64,000 nucleotides of DNA, taken from the NCBI RefSeq assembly GCF_900090315.1, contig NZ_FMHZ01000002.1, forward strand, positions 6,604,501-6,668,500, given 5' to 3'. The notes under the pieces are model-generated. The model was not told the origin of the DNA, ran no database searches, and saw nothing but the letters and a program-made list of their open reading frames with translations. The translations under genes and the position numbers were made by a program. This DNA comes from Micromonospora citrea (GTDB taxonomy: Bacteria > Actinomycetota > Actinomycetes > Mycobacteriales > Micromonosporaceae). Of this stretch, positions 34,139-43,864 are shown in pieces; within the stretch, counting starts at the first letter, position 1, and every line of letters starts with the position of its first letter.

Positions 34139-34152
34139 TGCATGTGCATGCA
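34139..34152. promoter_or_regulatory. Palindrome upstream of the DsbA/SMR operon
   Basis: TGCATG-TG-CATGCA is a perfect 6-bp inverted repeat with a 2-base centre, about 97 bases before the operon start and next to an AT-richer stretch. It is a possible repressor site. Confidence 0.4.
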
Positions 34153-34258
34153 AGTAAACTACCACGCTTCTCCGTCGTGGCAAGCCCGCACCGTGCACGC
34201 CCCTGAGGCCGGCCGCCGCCGGGCCGGCGGGCCCGCAGGGGCTGGTCCGGCGGCTCGA

Positions 34259-34900
34259 TCACGAGGCGGCGGCCGGTGTGCGACGGGGTGCGCCCCAACC
34301 CTCCGCCAGCCGCGACGGATGCAGATTGCGTCCGCCGCCGTAGAACTCGAGGAACTTCATGATCAGCGGATCCCACCGGTCCGGGTCGATGTACCGGGTC
34401 GAGCCTGCCATGAGCAGGTCCTGCTCGACGTGCACCCGCACGACCTGCACGTCGATCGCGACGACGCCGGAGCCCTCCTCGCCGAACGGGTGGATCCGGT
34501 TCACCACCGCCTCGAGGTGGACCGGGCACTCCGCGACCCTGGGCGGCGCGACCTTGTCCGACGGCACGGGTGTCAGGCCCGCCGCGCCGAACTTGTCGGC
34601 CTCGTGCCGGTACCCCTTGCGGAGCTTGTGGTCGGGGACGGTCGGCGTGCCGGTCAGCAGCGCGAGCCGGTCGACGGCGCCCACGAGCCCCGCGTCCGCC
34701 AGGTTGAGCACGCATTCGCCGGTGCGGGCCAGGTTGAGCGTGGTCTGGGAGGTCTCGTCCAGGCCGAGCATGCCCGAGGACCCCACCCAGAACGCCGACG
34801 ACATCGGCGCGAGGTTTGCGGAACCGTCCTCGTTGGAGGAGCTGATCAGTACGACCGGGGTGCCGAAGTAGAGCACTCGCGGTTCGGCGACGTGATGCAT
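34259..34900 (-). CDS. Flavin reductase family (FMN split-barrel) protein
   Basis: A 213-residue protein with flavin-reductase features: VLISSSNEDGSANLAPMSS, LDETSQTTLNL and ECVLNLAD. It probably binds FMN and reduces flavin or an unknown substrate with NAD(P)H. The start at 34900 is the only plausible ATG; no ribosome site is seen, and a leaderless start is possible. Confidence 0.75.
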   Translation of the reverse strand: MHHVAEPRVLYFGTPVVLISSSNEDGSANLAPMSSAFWVGSSGMLGLDETSQTTLNLARTGECVLNLADAGLVGAVDRLALLTGTPTVPDHKLRKGYRHEADKFGAAGLTPVPSDKVAPPRVAECPVHLEAVVNRIHPFGEEGSGVVAIDVQVVRVHVEQDLLMAGSTRYIDPDRWDPLIMKFLEFYGGGRNLHPSRLAEGWGAPRRTPAAAS

Positions 34901-35199
34901 GATGGCGACTGTGCCAACGAAAGGCCCGCCGCCGCTGGCGGGAAACGGACGGCGAACTGGATCGATGCGCCCGCGCCCGGTGGCACCGGGACGGTCCCGT
35001 GGTCGCCGTCGGGCCGGGTCCGACCGGTGGTTGGCGCGACCGGTCGGCGATGCCGTCGAAGGGTGGTGTCGACCGAACGGCCTCCCGCCGACCGTTGAAT
35101 CTGACGCAACGATCGTGGCGCACACCCGTCTTGATCGTCTCCTGGCGCTCGCGGAGAGTAGTTGGCGTCACCCCCGCACAAAGCGCAAAGGACATCGAC

Positions 35200-35745
35200 G
35201 TGACGCACCGCAAGATCGTGGCCGGGCTGTTCATCTCCGCCGACGGCGTGGTCGGCGCCCCCGAGCAGTGGACCTTCCAGCACATGGACGACCAGGCGGC
35301 GACGGCCATCGGCGGGCTGATCGCCGACGCCGACACGATGCTGTTGGGCCGGCGCACCTACGAGGAGTTCGCCGGCTACTGGGCCAGCCAGACCGGTCCG
35401 ATGGCCGACGCCATGAACGGGATCCGCAAGATCGTGGCGTCCACCACCCTGACCGCGCCCGACTGGGCCAACAGCGAGGTCCTCGACGGCGACCTGGTGC
35501 GGCGGCTGACCGAACTCAGGCAGCAGCCGGGCCGCAACATCAACATCTCCGGCAGCATCCGGGTCGTCCGCACCCTGCTCGAGGCCGGGCTGATCGACGA
35601 CCTGCACCTGATGGTGTTCCCCGTCGCGCTCGGCGAGGGGATGCGGCTGTTCCCCGAGCAGGGCAAGCGGATCGACATGACGCTCGAAGGCGCCACGACG
35701 TTCCGCACCGGCGTGGTCCACCTGCACTACCGGATCGGAGGCTGA
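35200..35745 (+). CDS. Dihydrofolate-reductase-like (RibD C-terminal family) protein
   Basis: A 181-residue protein of the RibD C-terminal family: ISADGVVGAPEQW, DTMLLGRRTYEEFAGYW, NINISGSIRVVRTLLEAGLIDDLHLMV and FPVALGEGMRLF. These are NADPH-dependent reductases, often in actinomycetes without a known substrate. AAGGA 7 bases upstream supports the GTG. A DUF4287 gene follows after 4 bases. Confidence 0.85.
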   Translation: MTHRKIVAGLFISADGVVGAPEQWTFQHMDDQAATAIGGLIADADTMLLGRRTYEEFAGYWASQTGPMADAMNGIRKIVASTTLTAPDWANSEVLDGDLVRRLTELRQQPGRNINISGSIRVVRTLLEAGLIDDLHLMVFPVALGEGMRLFPEQGKRIDMTLEGATTFRTGVVHLHYRIGG

Positions 35746-35749
35746 CCCC

Positions 35750-36040
35750 ATGTCCTTCCAGGCGTACCTCGACGCGATCGAGGACAAGACCGGCAAGACC
35801 CCGCGCGCCCTGGTCGACGAGGCCGTACAGCGCGGCCACCACGCCGCCGACGTCAAGGCCGGCGTCATCGTCGACTGGCTCAAGAACGACTACGGCCTCG
35901 GCCGCGGCCACGCGATGGCCCTGGTCCACGTCATCAGGAACGGGCCGAAGATCAGTGCCAAGCACGTCGGTTCCGCCGGTTCGCACCGGGACGCCACCGA
36001 CACCCTCTGGCTCGACGGCAAGGCGACCCGGCCGACCTGA
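35750..36040 (+). CDS. DUF4287 domain protein
   Basis: A 96-residue soluble protein with the DUF4287 pattern: SFQAYLDAIEDKTGKTP at the start and GLGRGHAMALVHVI in the middle. The biochemical role is unknown. It is closely coupled to the reductase-like gene. Confidence 0.85.
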   Translation: MSFQAYLDAIEDKTGKTPRALVDEAVQRGHHAADVKAGVIVDWLKNDYGLGRGHAMALVHVIRNGPKISAKHVGSAGSHRDATDTLWLDGKATRPT

Positions 36041-36275
36041 CCCCCCGTCGCGGCGCGGGCCTGCCGGGGCGGGCGACCCGACCCGGCAGGCCGCCGAGAT
36101 CGCCGCGCGGAGGGCGGCGCGCCGGGCGACCGCCGAGGCCGTACCTCCGCGGGGCGGCGCCGTCGTGGTCCACCGCCGCCGCCACCCACGCGGCCCGCCC
36201 GTCGCGACGCAGGGTCCTCGGCACATCGACGCAACGCTTATCCTGTGCCCCGACCGCACCACCGGAAGGGATCGC

Positions 36276-37664
36276 ATGCCGTCGCGGCAGGACCAGCTGC
36301 ACTCGTACCAGTTCACCGTCCAGCGGGCGGTCGCCGCCCTGGTGATGCGGGAGACCGACCCGGCGCAGTCGCCGTTCCGGCGGTTGGCCGGCGCGGCCCT
36401 GGCCAGCGTCCTGGTCGCGGCCATCGGCCTGGGCGGCTTCGCGCTCTACGGCCTCTTCGCCGGCGGCGGCAAGACGTGGCGCGACCCGGGCGCGGTGATC
36501 GTGGAGAAGGAGTCCGGCGCGCGGTTCGTCTACCGGGAGCAGAAGCTGCACCCCGTGCTCAACTACGCCTCCGCTCTGCTGATCATCGGCGCGGACCGGC
36601 CGAAGACCGTGCTCGTCTCCCGCCGGGCCATCGACGGCGTGCCGCGTGGGCTGCCGCTGGGCATCGCCGACGCCCCCGACTCGCTACCCGCCCGGGGCCG
36701 GCTCTCCACGGCGCCGTGGACGGTCTGTTCGGTGGCCTCCCCCGGCGAGGACCGGTCGGCGCCGCGGTCGGCGCTGCTCATCGGCGCGGCCGGCACCGGC
36801 GGCCGGGCCCTCGGCGAGGACGCCCTGCTGCTGCGCGATCCCGACGGCGGGCTGCACCTGGTCTGGCACCAGCGGCGGCACCTCCTGCGCGATCCCAACC
36901 GGGTGCTCGCCGCCCTGGCGGCCACCCGGGCCCGGGCGGTTCCGGTGGCGCCCGCACTGCTCAACAGCCTGCCGGCCGGCGCCGACCTGGCCCCGCTGGC
37001 CCTGCCCGGCGAGGGGGAGCCGTCGGCCCGGGTGGACCGGGCGCGGATCGGCGACGTCTACCTGGTGCGCAACTCCGGCGGCGGCCGGCAGTACGCCGTC
37101 GCGCTGCGCGACGGCCTGGCCGGCATCACCGAGTTGCAGGCCGGCCTGCTGCTCGCCCGCACCGGCCAGGGCGAGCCGGAGCCGATCACCCTCGGGCGCT
37201 TCGCCGCGCTGCCCAAGCTGCCCGACCTCGCGCCGACCGGGCCGACCGCCCCGCCGACCGCGCCGCCCCGACTGGCCGCGCCCGAGGGGGCCGCGCTCTG
37301 CGTGCGGGTCGGCGACGACGGGGCGAGCGAGGTCACGCTCGGCGTACGCCTGCCCGACCTCGCCGCCGCGCCGCGCACCGCGCCCTCGTCGACCGGCGAC
37401 GGGGTGCGGGCCGACCACGTCGTGGTGGAGCCGGGCCGGGGCGCCGTGGTCGAGTCGGTCGCGGCGCCCGACGCTTCCGGCGGCGCGATCTCCGTGGTCA
37501 CCGACCTGGGCCGGCGGTACGTGCTCGCCAGCGGCGAGGTGCTCGGCATGCTGGGCTACCGCGACGTGCGGCCGGTGCGGCTGCCGGCCAGCCTGGTCAG
37601 CCTGGTGCCCGCCGGCGCGACCCTCGACCCCGCCGCCGCGCGCGTCGTCGCCACCCCCGCCTGA
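36276..37664 (+). CDS. eccB: Type VII secretion protein EccB
   Basis: A 462-residue protein. The short cytoplasmic N-terminus reads MPSRQDQLHSYQFTVQRAVAALV, the EccB hallmark, and one membrane helix follows near residues 40-65 (AALASVLVAAIGLGGFALYGLF). The large periplasmic part has the repeated EccB folds with two Cys (WTVCSV and ALCVRVG). GGAAGGG 5 bases upstream fixes the ATG. No eccC, eccD, mycP or WXG100 gene is in the window. Confidence 0.9.
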   Translation: MPSRQDQLHSYQFTVQRAVAALVMRETDPAQSPFRRLAGAALASVLVAAIGLGGFALYGLFAGGGKTWRDPGAVIVEKESGARFVYREQKLHPVLNYASALLIIGADRPKTVLVSRRAIDGVPRGLPLGIADAPDSLPARGRLSTAPWTVCSVASPGEDRSAPRSALLIGAAGTGGRALGEDALLLRDPDGGLHLVWHQRRHLLRDPNRVLAALAATRARAVPVAPALLNSLPAGADLAPLALPGEGEPSARVDRARIGDVYLVRNSGGGRQYAVALRDGLAGITELQAGLLLARTGQGEPEPITLGRFAALPKLPDLAPTGPTAPPTAPPRLAAPEGAALCVRVGDDGASEVTLGVRLPDLAAAPRTAPSSTGDGVRADHVVVEPGRGAVVESVAAPDASGGAISVVTDLGRRYVLASGEVLGMLGYRDVRPVRLPASLVSLVPAGATLDPAAARVVATPA

Positions 37665-37749
37665 CCCCGCCGGGCGCGGCGCGGCCGTCCAGGTCGGCGC
37701 GGCCGGTCACCGTCGGTCCCGGCGGTGCGGCGGAGGCGGCGGGCGCGGC

Positions 37750-38355
37750 TCAGCCGGCGGGGCGGCGCAGCACGGTGACGGCGAAGTCGGCGTCGTCGTG
37801 CCAGCGGCGCAGGTCCCAGGTGGCGAAGCGGTGTTCCAGCCGCAGCCCGGCGGCGACGGCGTCGGCGTCGAACTCCGTGAGCGGGTAGCCGCGGTCGGTG
37901 CCGAAGCCCACCGCCACCACGCCGTCGGGGCGCAGGTGGGTGGCGACCCGGCGGAGCACCTCCCGTTCGGTGCCGGGCGCGACGAAGGCCAGCACGTTGC
38001 CGGCGATCACGGCGGCGTCGAAGGGCTCCGGTTCGCCGGCCGCCGCCAGGTCCAGCTCCGCCAGGTCGGCCACCAGCCACCGCGGGCCCGGGTGGTCGGC
38101 GCGGGCGGCGTCGACCAGCGCCGGGTCGGCGTCCACGCCGACGACCGTGTGCCCGCGCGCGGCCAGCGCCGCGCCCACCCGGCCGGTGCCGCTGCCCGCG
38201 TCGAGGATCCGGGAGCCCGGCGGGACCAGGGCGTCCAGCAGACGGGCCTCGCCGGCCAGGTCCGCCCCCTCGGCGGCCAGCCGGCGGAACCGGTCGATGT
38301 ACCACTGCGAGTGCTCCGGACCGGTCTCGGTCACCCAACGGGTCGGCTTTCCCAT
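37750..38355 (-). CDS. SAM-dependent methyltransferase
   Basis: A 201-residue class I methyltransferase. Motif I is ILDAGSGTGRVG, followed by the acidic residue of motif II (VVGVDAD) and WLVADLAELD. The N-terminal EHSQWYIDRFRRLA is common in small actinomycete members of unknown substrate. It converges with eccB. Confidence 0.88.
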   Translation of the reverse strand: MGKPTRWVTETGPEHSQWYIDRFRRLAAEGADLAGEARLLDALVPPGSRILDAGSGTGRVGAALAARGHTVVGVDADPALVDAARADHPGPRWLVADLAELDLAAAGEPEPFDAAVIAGNVLAFVAPGTEREVLRRVATHLRPDGVVAVGFGTDRGYPLTEFDADAVAAGLRLEHRFATWDLRRWHDDADFAVTVLRRPAG

Positions 38356-38671
38356 GCCGTCACCGTAGCCGGATCACCGCCGGCCCTCCGGCGGAGGGCG
38401 CGCCCACGCCGCGCCCGGCGGGGCGACGGGTGCCCGGGACGGGGACGACGCGCGGTCCCGGCGCGAGGACCCAGGCGATCGGGCGAGGCGGCGCCGGACG
38501 GGTCGGGCGCGTCCGCCCGGCTGCGCGACGAGGGTCAGGTCAGCGCGAGGAAGACGGCGGCGGTGAGCGGGGCGGCCGTGGGCGCGTCGCCGGGGCGGAT
38601 TCCGGTGGCGGGGGAGGCTTCCACCGGGACATCCTTGGCCGGCGGGCGCCGGGCGGCAGTCCCGCCCCGCC
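38356..38671. other. Intergenic region without a recognisable gene
   Basis: A 316-base gap upstream of the methyltransferase and downstream of the sugar permease operon. It holds GC-rich inverted stretches (for example near 38365-38402) but no open frame with a ribosome site. Confidence 0.5.
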
Positions 38672-39538
38672 TCACCCCTTCTCGGCGCCGCTGGTGAGCC
38701 CCTCCGTGAGCAGCCGCTCGCTGGCGAAGAAGAGGATCACGATAGGCAGGGTCAGGATCACCGAGCCCGCCATCAGCACCGTCTTCGGCACCTCGACACC
38801 GTCCGCCAGCTGCGCCAGCCCGAGCGACACCGTCCACCGGTTCGGCTTGTCGACCAGGAAGAGCAGGGCGAAGAGGAACTCGTTCCAGGCGATCATGAAG
38901 TCGTACAGGGCGACCGCCATGACCGACGGCGCGGCGAGGGGGAGGCTGACCCGGCGGATGATGCCGAGCCGCCCGGCGCCGTCGATGGCCGCCGACTCCT
39001 CCAGGCTGACGGGAATGGTCTCGAAGTAGTTGCGCAGCATGTAGACCGAGACCGGCAGGGTCTGCGAGATGTAGACCAGCACCAGGCCGAACAGGGAGCC
39101 GCGCAGCCCCGCCCGGGTGAAGACCACGAAGAGCGGGATGGCGATGACGATCGACGGGAAGAGGTAGACCGCCAGGAAGAGGAAGTCGACCTGCCGCCGG
39201 CCGAAGAACCGCAGCCGGGCGACCGCGTACGCGCCGGGGATCGCCACGAGCAGCGTCAACAGGGTCGCCGCGACGGCGACCAGGCCGCTGTTGCGCATGA
39301 AGGTCAGGAAACCCTGGCCGCCGTCGTCGACGGCCTTGACCACCTCGGCGTACGTGTCGAAGGTCAGCTCGCCCAGGCCCACCACCAGCGAGCCGGGGTC
39401 GAGCAGCAGCCGCTCGATGGGCCGCACCGAGAGCACCAGCATGTAGTAGAAGGGGAAGACGGTGACCAGCAGGAACGCGGCGATCACCAGCCGGCGCAGC
39501 CAGCGCAGGCCCACCGTCTCGATCCGGTCCCGGTCCAT
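38672..39538 (-). CDS. Carbohydrate ABC transporter permease (MalG type)
   Basis: A 288-residue permease with six membrane segments. The coupling EAA motif is EESAAIDGAGRLGIIRRVSLPLA. It starts with ATG overlapping the upstream permease stop by one base (TGATG). It forms the inner-membrane channel with the preceding permease. No ATPase gene is in the locus. Confidence 0.92.
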   Translation of the reverse strand: MDRDRIETVGLRWLRRLVIAAFLLVTVFPFYYMLVLSVRPIERLLLDPGSLVVGLGELTFDTYAEVVKAVDDGGQGFLTFMRNSGLVAVAATLLTLLVAIPGAYAVARLRFFGRRQVDFLFLAVYLFPSIVIAIPLFVVFTRAGLRGSLFGLVLVYISQTLPVSVYMLRNYFETIPVSLEESAAIDGAGRLGIIRRVSLPLAAPSVMAVALYDFMIAWNEFLFALLFLVDKPNRWTVSLGLAQLADGVEVPKTVLMAGSVILTLPIVILFFASERLLTEGLTSGAEKG

Positions 39539-40500
39539 CAGTCGACCCTCCGTCCACCGAAGAAGCGCAGGTACACCAGCACGAACACGATCAGCACCAC
39601 GGCGAGCACGACGGCCTGCGCCGCCGCCGCGCCGATGTCGGTCCGCGCGGTGAGGAACTCGTAGACCCGGACGCTGACCACCTCGGTGCCGGCGGCCCCG
39701 CCGGTGAGCAGATAGACGTCGTCGAACTTGTTGAACGTCATGATGAAGCGCAGCACCCCCAGCAGGCCGATCACCGGCAGCAGCTGCGGCAGCAGGATGT
39801 GCCGGAACCGCTGGGTGGGCGTGGCCCCGTCGACCCGGGCCGCCTCCTCCAACTCGCCCGGCACCGCCTGGAGCCGGGCGAGCAGGAACAGGAACGCGAA
39901 CGGGAAGTAGCGCCACGCCTCGAACGCGACGACCGTGGCCAGGGCGGTCGACTCCTGCGAGAGGAACGGCACCGGGGTGTCCCAGCCGAGGAGGCGCCGG
40001 CCCCAGTCGTTGACGATGCCGAACTGCGGGTCGAGCATCACCTGCCAGACGAAGGTGACCGCGACCACCGGCGCCACGTACGGCAGCAGCATCGACGCGC
40101 GCACCAGGGTGCGACCCCGGAACGGCCGGCGTACGACCAGCGCCGCCACCAGGCCGAGCACGATCGACCCGGCGGTGCTGGCCACGGCGTAGACGAGCGT
40201 GGTCCACAGCGTGTCGGCGAAGCCGGGGGTGTTCAGCACCCGCTCGACGTTGTCCATCGTGAACTCGCCGAACAGCCCGGTGCGCCGCAGCGTGGCCAGA
40301 CGTACGCGCTGGAAGGCCAGCACGACGGTCCAGACGATGGGGATGCCGATGACCGCGACCACGACGAGCAGGGTCGGCGCGACCAGCGCGAGCCCGGCGC
40401 GGGCCTCGCGGCGGCGCAGGGTCAGCGGGCGGCGACGGGGGGCCGGGGCCGGCCGCTCCCGGGCGGGGGAGCGGCCGGTGCCCGGTGGGGCGGTGGTCAA
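39538..40500 (-). CDS. Carbohydrate ABC transporter permease (MalF type)
   Basis: A 320-residue permease with a basic Pro/Arg-rich N-terminus and six membrane segments; the EAA motif is EEAARVDGATPTQRFRHILLPQL. The TTG at 40500 overlaps the binding-protein stop (TTGA), and no closer ATG or GTG is available. It is the partner of the MalG-type permease. Confidence 0.9.
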   Translation of the reverse strand: MTTAPPGTGRSPARERPAPAPRRRPLTLRRREARAGLALVAPTLLVVVAVIGIPIVWTVVLAFQRVRLATLRRTGLFGEFTMDNVERVLNTPGFADTLWTTLVYAVASTAGSIVLGLVAALVVRRPFRGRTLVRASMLLPYVAPVVAVTFVWQVMLDPQFGIVNDWGRRLLGWDTPVPFLSQESTALATVVAFEAWRYFPFAFLFLLARLQAVPGELEEAARVDGATPTQRFRHILLPQLLPVIGLLGVLRFIMTFNKFDDVYLLTGGAAGTEVVSVRVYEFLTARTDIGAAAAQAVVLAVVLIVFVLVYLRFFGGRRVD

Positions 40501-41891
40501 TTGACGCCCGCCTTGATCGCCGCCACGTCCTTCTTCGCCCGGCCGGCGGCCGCCGCGGCGTCGGTCCTGCCGGCCACCACGTCGTTCAGTGCCTTCGGCA
40601 CGGGCAGCTCGCCGAGGATCGCGCCGACCAGCTTGCCCTGGCCCTGGGTGAGGCCCCACCGCTGGAACGTGTCGGGGCTGCGCCGCAGGCCGGCGAGCAC
40701 CTCCTCGCCGTAGACCTCGGCGAGCGGCTTCTTGGCGTCAACCCCGGCCTGGCTGGCGTTCCAGGCGGTGAGGAACTTCTCCGGCTCGGCCGTGGTGCCC
40801 TTGCGGACGGGGAAGCGCCCCTCGGGCGACATGCCGAACCAGCGCGGGTACGCCTCGTCGAGCATGTGCTCCACGAAGGACCTCGCCGGGTCGGCGGCGG
40901 CGCCGTCGAGCACCGCCCACGAGCTGATCTCGCCGTACTGGGCCGGGGCGGCACCGTTCGGGCCCTTGATCGCGGTGACGAAGCCGCTGTTCCTGGCGAG
41001 GAACGCCGGGTCGGACTGGCACTGCGGGCAGGTCGGCCTGGCGTCGTTGCGCAGCCCGGCCAGCTCGTCGAGGATGAACGGCGACCAGATCAGCATGGCC
41101 GCCTTGCCGGCGAAGTAGGTGGCCCGCGTGGTGTCCACGTCCTGCGCGCCCTTCACCGAGCTGGTGCGCATCAGGTCGCCGTAGAACCGGAACGCCTCGA
41201 CGCACTCGGGGGAGTCCAGCCGCACGGCCCCGGAGTCGTCGGTGAGTTGGCAGTTGTTGGCCAGCGCCAGGTGTTCGAAGGTCTGCTGGGTGAACACGTC
41301 GCCGGGGGCCGTGGCGGCGGTGATGCCGGCGACGCCGCCGGTGTTGAGCCTCGCCGCGGCGGCGGCGATCCTCTCGTACGTGTCGGGGGCGGGCAGCCCG
41401 GCCGCGTCGAAGAGGTCCTTGCGGTAGACGAGGAGCTGGCCCCAGCCGTCGCTGGGTACGGCGAGCTGCCTGCCGTCCTCCGCCGTCAGCTCCAGGGCGC
41501 GCGGCGAGAAGGTCTGCCGGCCCAGCGCCTCGACGACCTCCCCGTTCGCCGAGGGGTGCAGCAGTTCGTTGCCGGCGAGGGTGCGCACTCCGGCCAGCGA
41601 CACCGAGCCCACCACGTCGGGCAGCTCGCCCGCGGCGGCGCTGGAGGCGATCAGCGAGGGGAACTGGTCCTCGTTGACGGTGACGAGGTCGACCGTGACG
41701 CCGGTCTTCGCGGTGAAGTCCGCGACGATCGCCTTGGTGGCGGTGACCCGGTCCGCCACGTCCTCCAGGCTCCACACGGTGATCTTCCTGCTGTCGCTGT
41801 CGGAATCTTCGTCGCCGCAGGCCAGCAGGCCGGCCCCGGTGACTGCCATGATCAGGGTGGCGGCGAGTATCCGCATCGGAGGTGCTGACAT
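40497..41891 (-). CDS. Extracellular sugar-binding lipoprotein
   Basis: A 464-residue family 1 solute-binding protein. The signal peptide ends in a lipobox (LLACG), then an Asp/Ser/Glu-rich spacer. The fold is seen in ITVWSLEDVADRV, FPSLIASSAAAGELPDVVG and FSPRALELTAEDGRQLAVP. GGAG 8 bases upstream favours the ATG at 41891 over a GTG at 41900. It leads the transport arm of the sugar locus. Confidence 0.9.
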   Translation of the reverse strand: MSAPPMRILAATLIMAVTGAGLLACGDEDSDSDSRKITVWSLEDVADRVTATKAIVADFTAKTGVTVDLVTVNEDQFPSLIASSAAAGELPDVVGSVSLAGVRTLAGNELLHPSANGEVVEALGRQTFSPRALELTAEDGRQLAVPSDGWGQLLVYRKDLFDAAGLPAPDTYERIAAAAARLNTGGVAGITAATAPGDVFTQQTFEHLALANNCQLTDDSGAVRLDSPECVEAFRFYGDLMRTSSVKGAQDVDTTRATYFAGKAAMLIWSPFILDELAGLRNDARPTCPQCQSDPAFLARNSGFVTAIKGPNGAAPAQYGEISSWAVLDGAAADPARSFVEHMLDEAYPRWFGMSPEGRFPVRKGTTAEPEKFLTAWNASQAGVDAKKPLAEVYGEEVLAGLRRSPDTFQRWGLTQGQGKLVGAILGELPVPKALNDVVAGRTDAAAAAGRAKKDVAAIKAGVN

Positions 41892-41905
41892 CGATGGCAC
41901 TCCTC

Positions 41906-41947
41906 TCGAAGGGTATACAAGGGATTCAACGCCTTCGATTGATCAAT
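41906..41947. promoter_or_regulatory. AT-rich divergent operator region of the sugar locus
   Basis: The 116 bases between the divergent arms are unusually AT-rich. TCGAAGG (41906-41912) and CCTTCGA (41932-41938) form an inverted repeat around GTATAC, and ATTGATCAAT (41938-41947) is a perfect palindrome. These would suit a GntR- or LacI-type repressor; no such gene is in the window. Confidence 0.5.
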
Positions 41948-42007
41948 TACAAGACATATGCCGATTTTTTGCCTACGATGGAACCCAGTGCTACCGGGAT
42001 GTGACTC

Positions 42008-43045
42008 ATGGTCAACTGGGTTGTCTCACTCGCCGGGCCCCGACGGATCAGCCTCGAGCCCTGCCCCCCGGATCCGCTCGGCCCCGGTCAGGTCCGCGTC
42101 CGCACCTGCTACTCCGGCATCTCGGCGGGCACCGAGCTCACCCTCTACCGGGGCAGCAATCCCCGGCTGAGCAAGGACTGGGACGACGTCAGCCGGATGT
42201 TCGTGCCCCGGCAGAGTGCCGTCCCGTACCCGCTGGTGGGCTTCGGCTACGAGGAGGTCGGCGAGGTCGTCGAGGTCGCGCCCGACGTGACCGACCGGCG
42301 GGCCGGGCAGGTCGTCTGGGGCATCTGGGGGCACCGCGCCGAGGCGGTCGTGGCCGCCGACACGGTGCACCCGCTGCCCGCCGGGCTCGATCCGCTCGCG
42401 GCCGTCTTCGCCCGCCCCGGGGCGATCGCCCTCACCGCGGTGCTCGCCGGCGACCTGCACCTCGGCGACTGGGTCGGGGTCTTCGGGCAGGGCGTCATCG
42501 GGTTGCTCGCCACCCGGCTCGCCGCCCTCTCCGGCGCCCGGGTGGTCGCCGTCGACCGGGTGCCCGCCCGGCTGGCGCACGCCACCCGACTCGGCGCCCG
42601 CGTCGCCGTGGACGCGGGCACCGAGTCGGCGGCGGCCGTGCTGCGCCGGGCCACCGGCGGCCGGGGCGCGGACGTCTGTCTGGAACTGTCCGGGGCGTAC
42701 CCGGCACTGCACGAGGCGATCCGCGCCACCACCCACGCCGGCCGCGTCGTGGCCGCCGGCTTCTACCAGGGGCAGGCCGACGGGCTGGGCCTGGGTGAGG
42801 AGTTCCACCACAACCGGATCCAGCTGGTGGCGGCCCAGGTCTCCGGGCCGACCCCGGCGCCCGGCATGGCCGGCCGGTGGACCGGGGCCCGCGTCGCACA
42901 CACCTTCATGGACCTGGTGGCCGAGGGCAGCGTCGACCCGCTGCCGCTGGTGAGCCACGTCGTGGACGCCAGCGCGGTGGCCGACGCGCTGGCGCTGCTC
43001 GACCGCGGTGACGGTGACGCCCTCCAAGTGGTGCTGAGGTTCTAG
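42008..43045 (+). CDS. Zinc-type (MDR) dehydrogenase
   Basis: A 345-residue medium-chain dehydrogenase. The nucleotide-binding motif is VGVFGQGVIGLLATRLAAL and the second domain includes CLELSGAYPALHEAI. The zinc-site region is degenerate (CYSGISAGTEL instead of GHEGAG-type), as in a subfamily linked to polyol or sugar oxidation. It is the first of three coupled genes of the sugar-processing arm. Confidence 0.8.
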   Translation: MVNWVVSLAGPRRISLEPCPPDPLGPGQVRVRTCYSGISAGTELTLYRGSNPRLSKDWDDVSRMFVPRQSAVPYPLVGFGYEEVGEVVEVAPDVTDRRAGQVVWGIWGHRAEAVVAADTVHPLPAGLDPLAAVFARPGAIALTAVLAGDLHLGDWVGVFGQGVIGLLATRLAALSGARVVAVDRVPARLAHATRLGARVAVDAGTESAAAVLRRATGGRGADVCLELSGAYPALHEAIRATTHAGRVVAAGFYQGQADGLGLGEEFHHNRIQLVAAQVSGPTPAPGMAGRWTGARVAHTFMDLVAEGSVDPLPLVSHVVDASAVADALALLDRGDGDALQVVLRF

Positions 43046-43864
43046 ATGACGATCCCGCTGGCCTGTCAGGAGCAGCTCCTGCCGGGCACCGACCTGATCC
43101 AGAAGTACGCGCTGGCCACAACGCTCGGCTACGACGCGATCGAGCTGCGCGGCTCCGGCGACCTCGGCCTCGCCCGCCGGCTGCCCGAGCTGCGCCGGGC
43201 CCGCGCCGCCGGGGTGGTGATGCCCACCGTCTGCGTCGAGATGGACCACTTCATCGGCGACTTCGATCCCGAGCGGTCCCGCGACGCGGTACGCAACCTG
43301 CGCTCCCAGCTCTCGGTCATCGCCGAGCTGGGCGGTGTCGGGGCGATGACCCCGGCCGCGTGGGGGATGTTCTCCCGGCGGCTGCCGCCGTTCGAGCCGC
43401 CCCGCTCGCCCGCCGGCGACCGGCAGGTGCTCGTCGACGCCCTGGGCGAGCTGGGCGAGCACGCCCGCGCCGAGGGGGTCGCCCTCTTCCTGGAACCGCT
43501 CAACCGGTACGAGGACCACATGGTCAACCGGCTCGACGACGCCGTCGCCCTCTGCGCGGCCGTCGGGCTGCCCTCGGTGCGGGTGGTGGCCGACACCTTC
43601 CACATGAACATCGAGGAGGACGACGTGCACCGGGCGCTGCGCGCCGCCGCGCCGTACCTCGGGCACGTGCAGGTCAGCGACTCCAACCGGTTCCAGCCCG
43701 GCGCGGGCCACCTCGACTGGCCGGCGCTGGTGCGTACCCTGCTGGAGATCGACTACCGGGGCTGGTTGGCGCTGGAGTGCCGGCTGCGCGGCGACCCCGT
43801 CCGCGCCCTGCACCAGGCCGCCGCCGTGCTGCGGCACGCGCAGCCCCGACAGGCGGCGGCATGA
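43046..43864 (+). CDS. Sugar phosphate isomerase/epimerase (TIM barrel)
   Basis: A 272-residue AP-endonuclease-2-like TIM barrel. Metal-binding residues appear in FLEPLNRYEDH, VVADTFHMNIEE, HVQVSDSNRFQPGAGHLDW and LALECRL. It follows the dehydrogenase stop without a gap (TAG then ATG) and overlaps the next gene by 4 bases. It probably isomerises or epimerises a keto-sugar made by the neighbouring dehydrogenase. Confidence 0.88.
   Translation: MTIPLACQEQLLPGTDLIQKYALATTLGYDAIELRGSGDLGLARRLPELRRARAAGVVMPTVCVEMDHFIGDFDPERSRDAVRNLRSQLSVIAELGGVGAMTPAAWGMFSRRLPPFEPPRSPAGDRQVLVDALGELGEHARAEGVALFLEPLNRYEDHMVNRLDDAVALCAAVGLPSVRVVADTFHMNIEEDDVHRALRAAAPYLGHVQVSDSNRFQPGAGHLDWPALVRTLLEIDYRGWLALECRLRGDPVRALHQAAAVLRHAQPRQAAA

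Noticed and set aside
36276..37664. Reading the region as a type VII secretion locus
   Set aside because: Only eccB is present; the neighbours are unrelated enzymes and DUF proteins.
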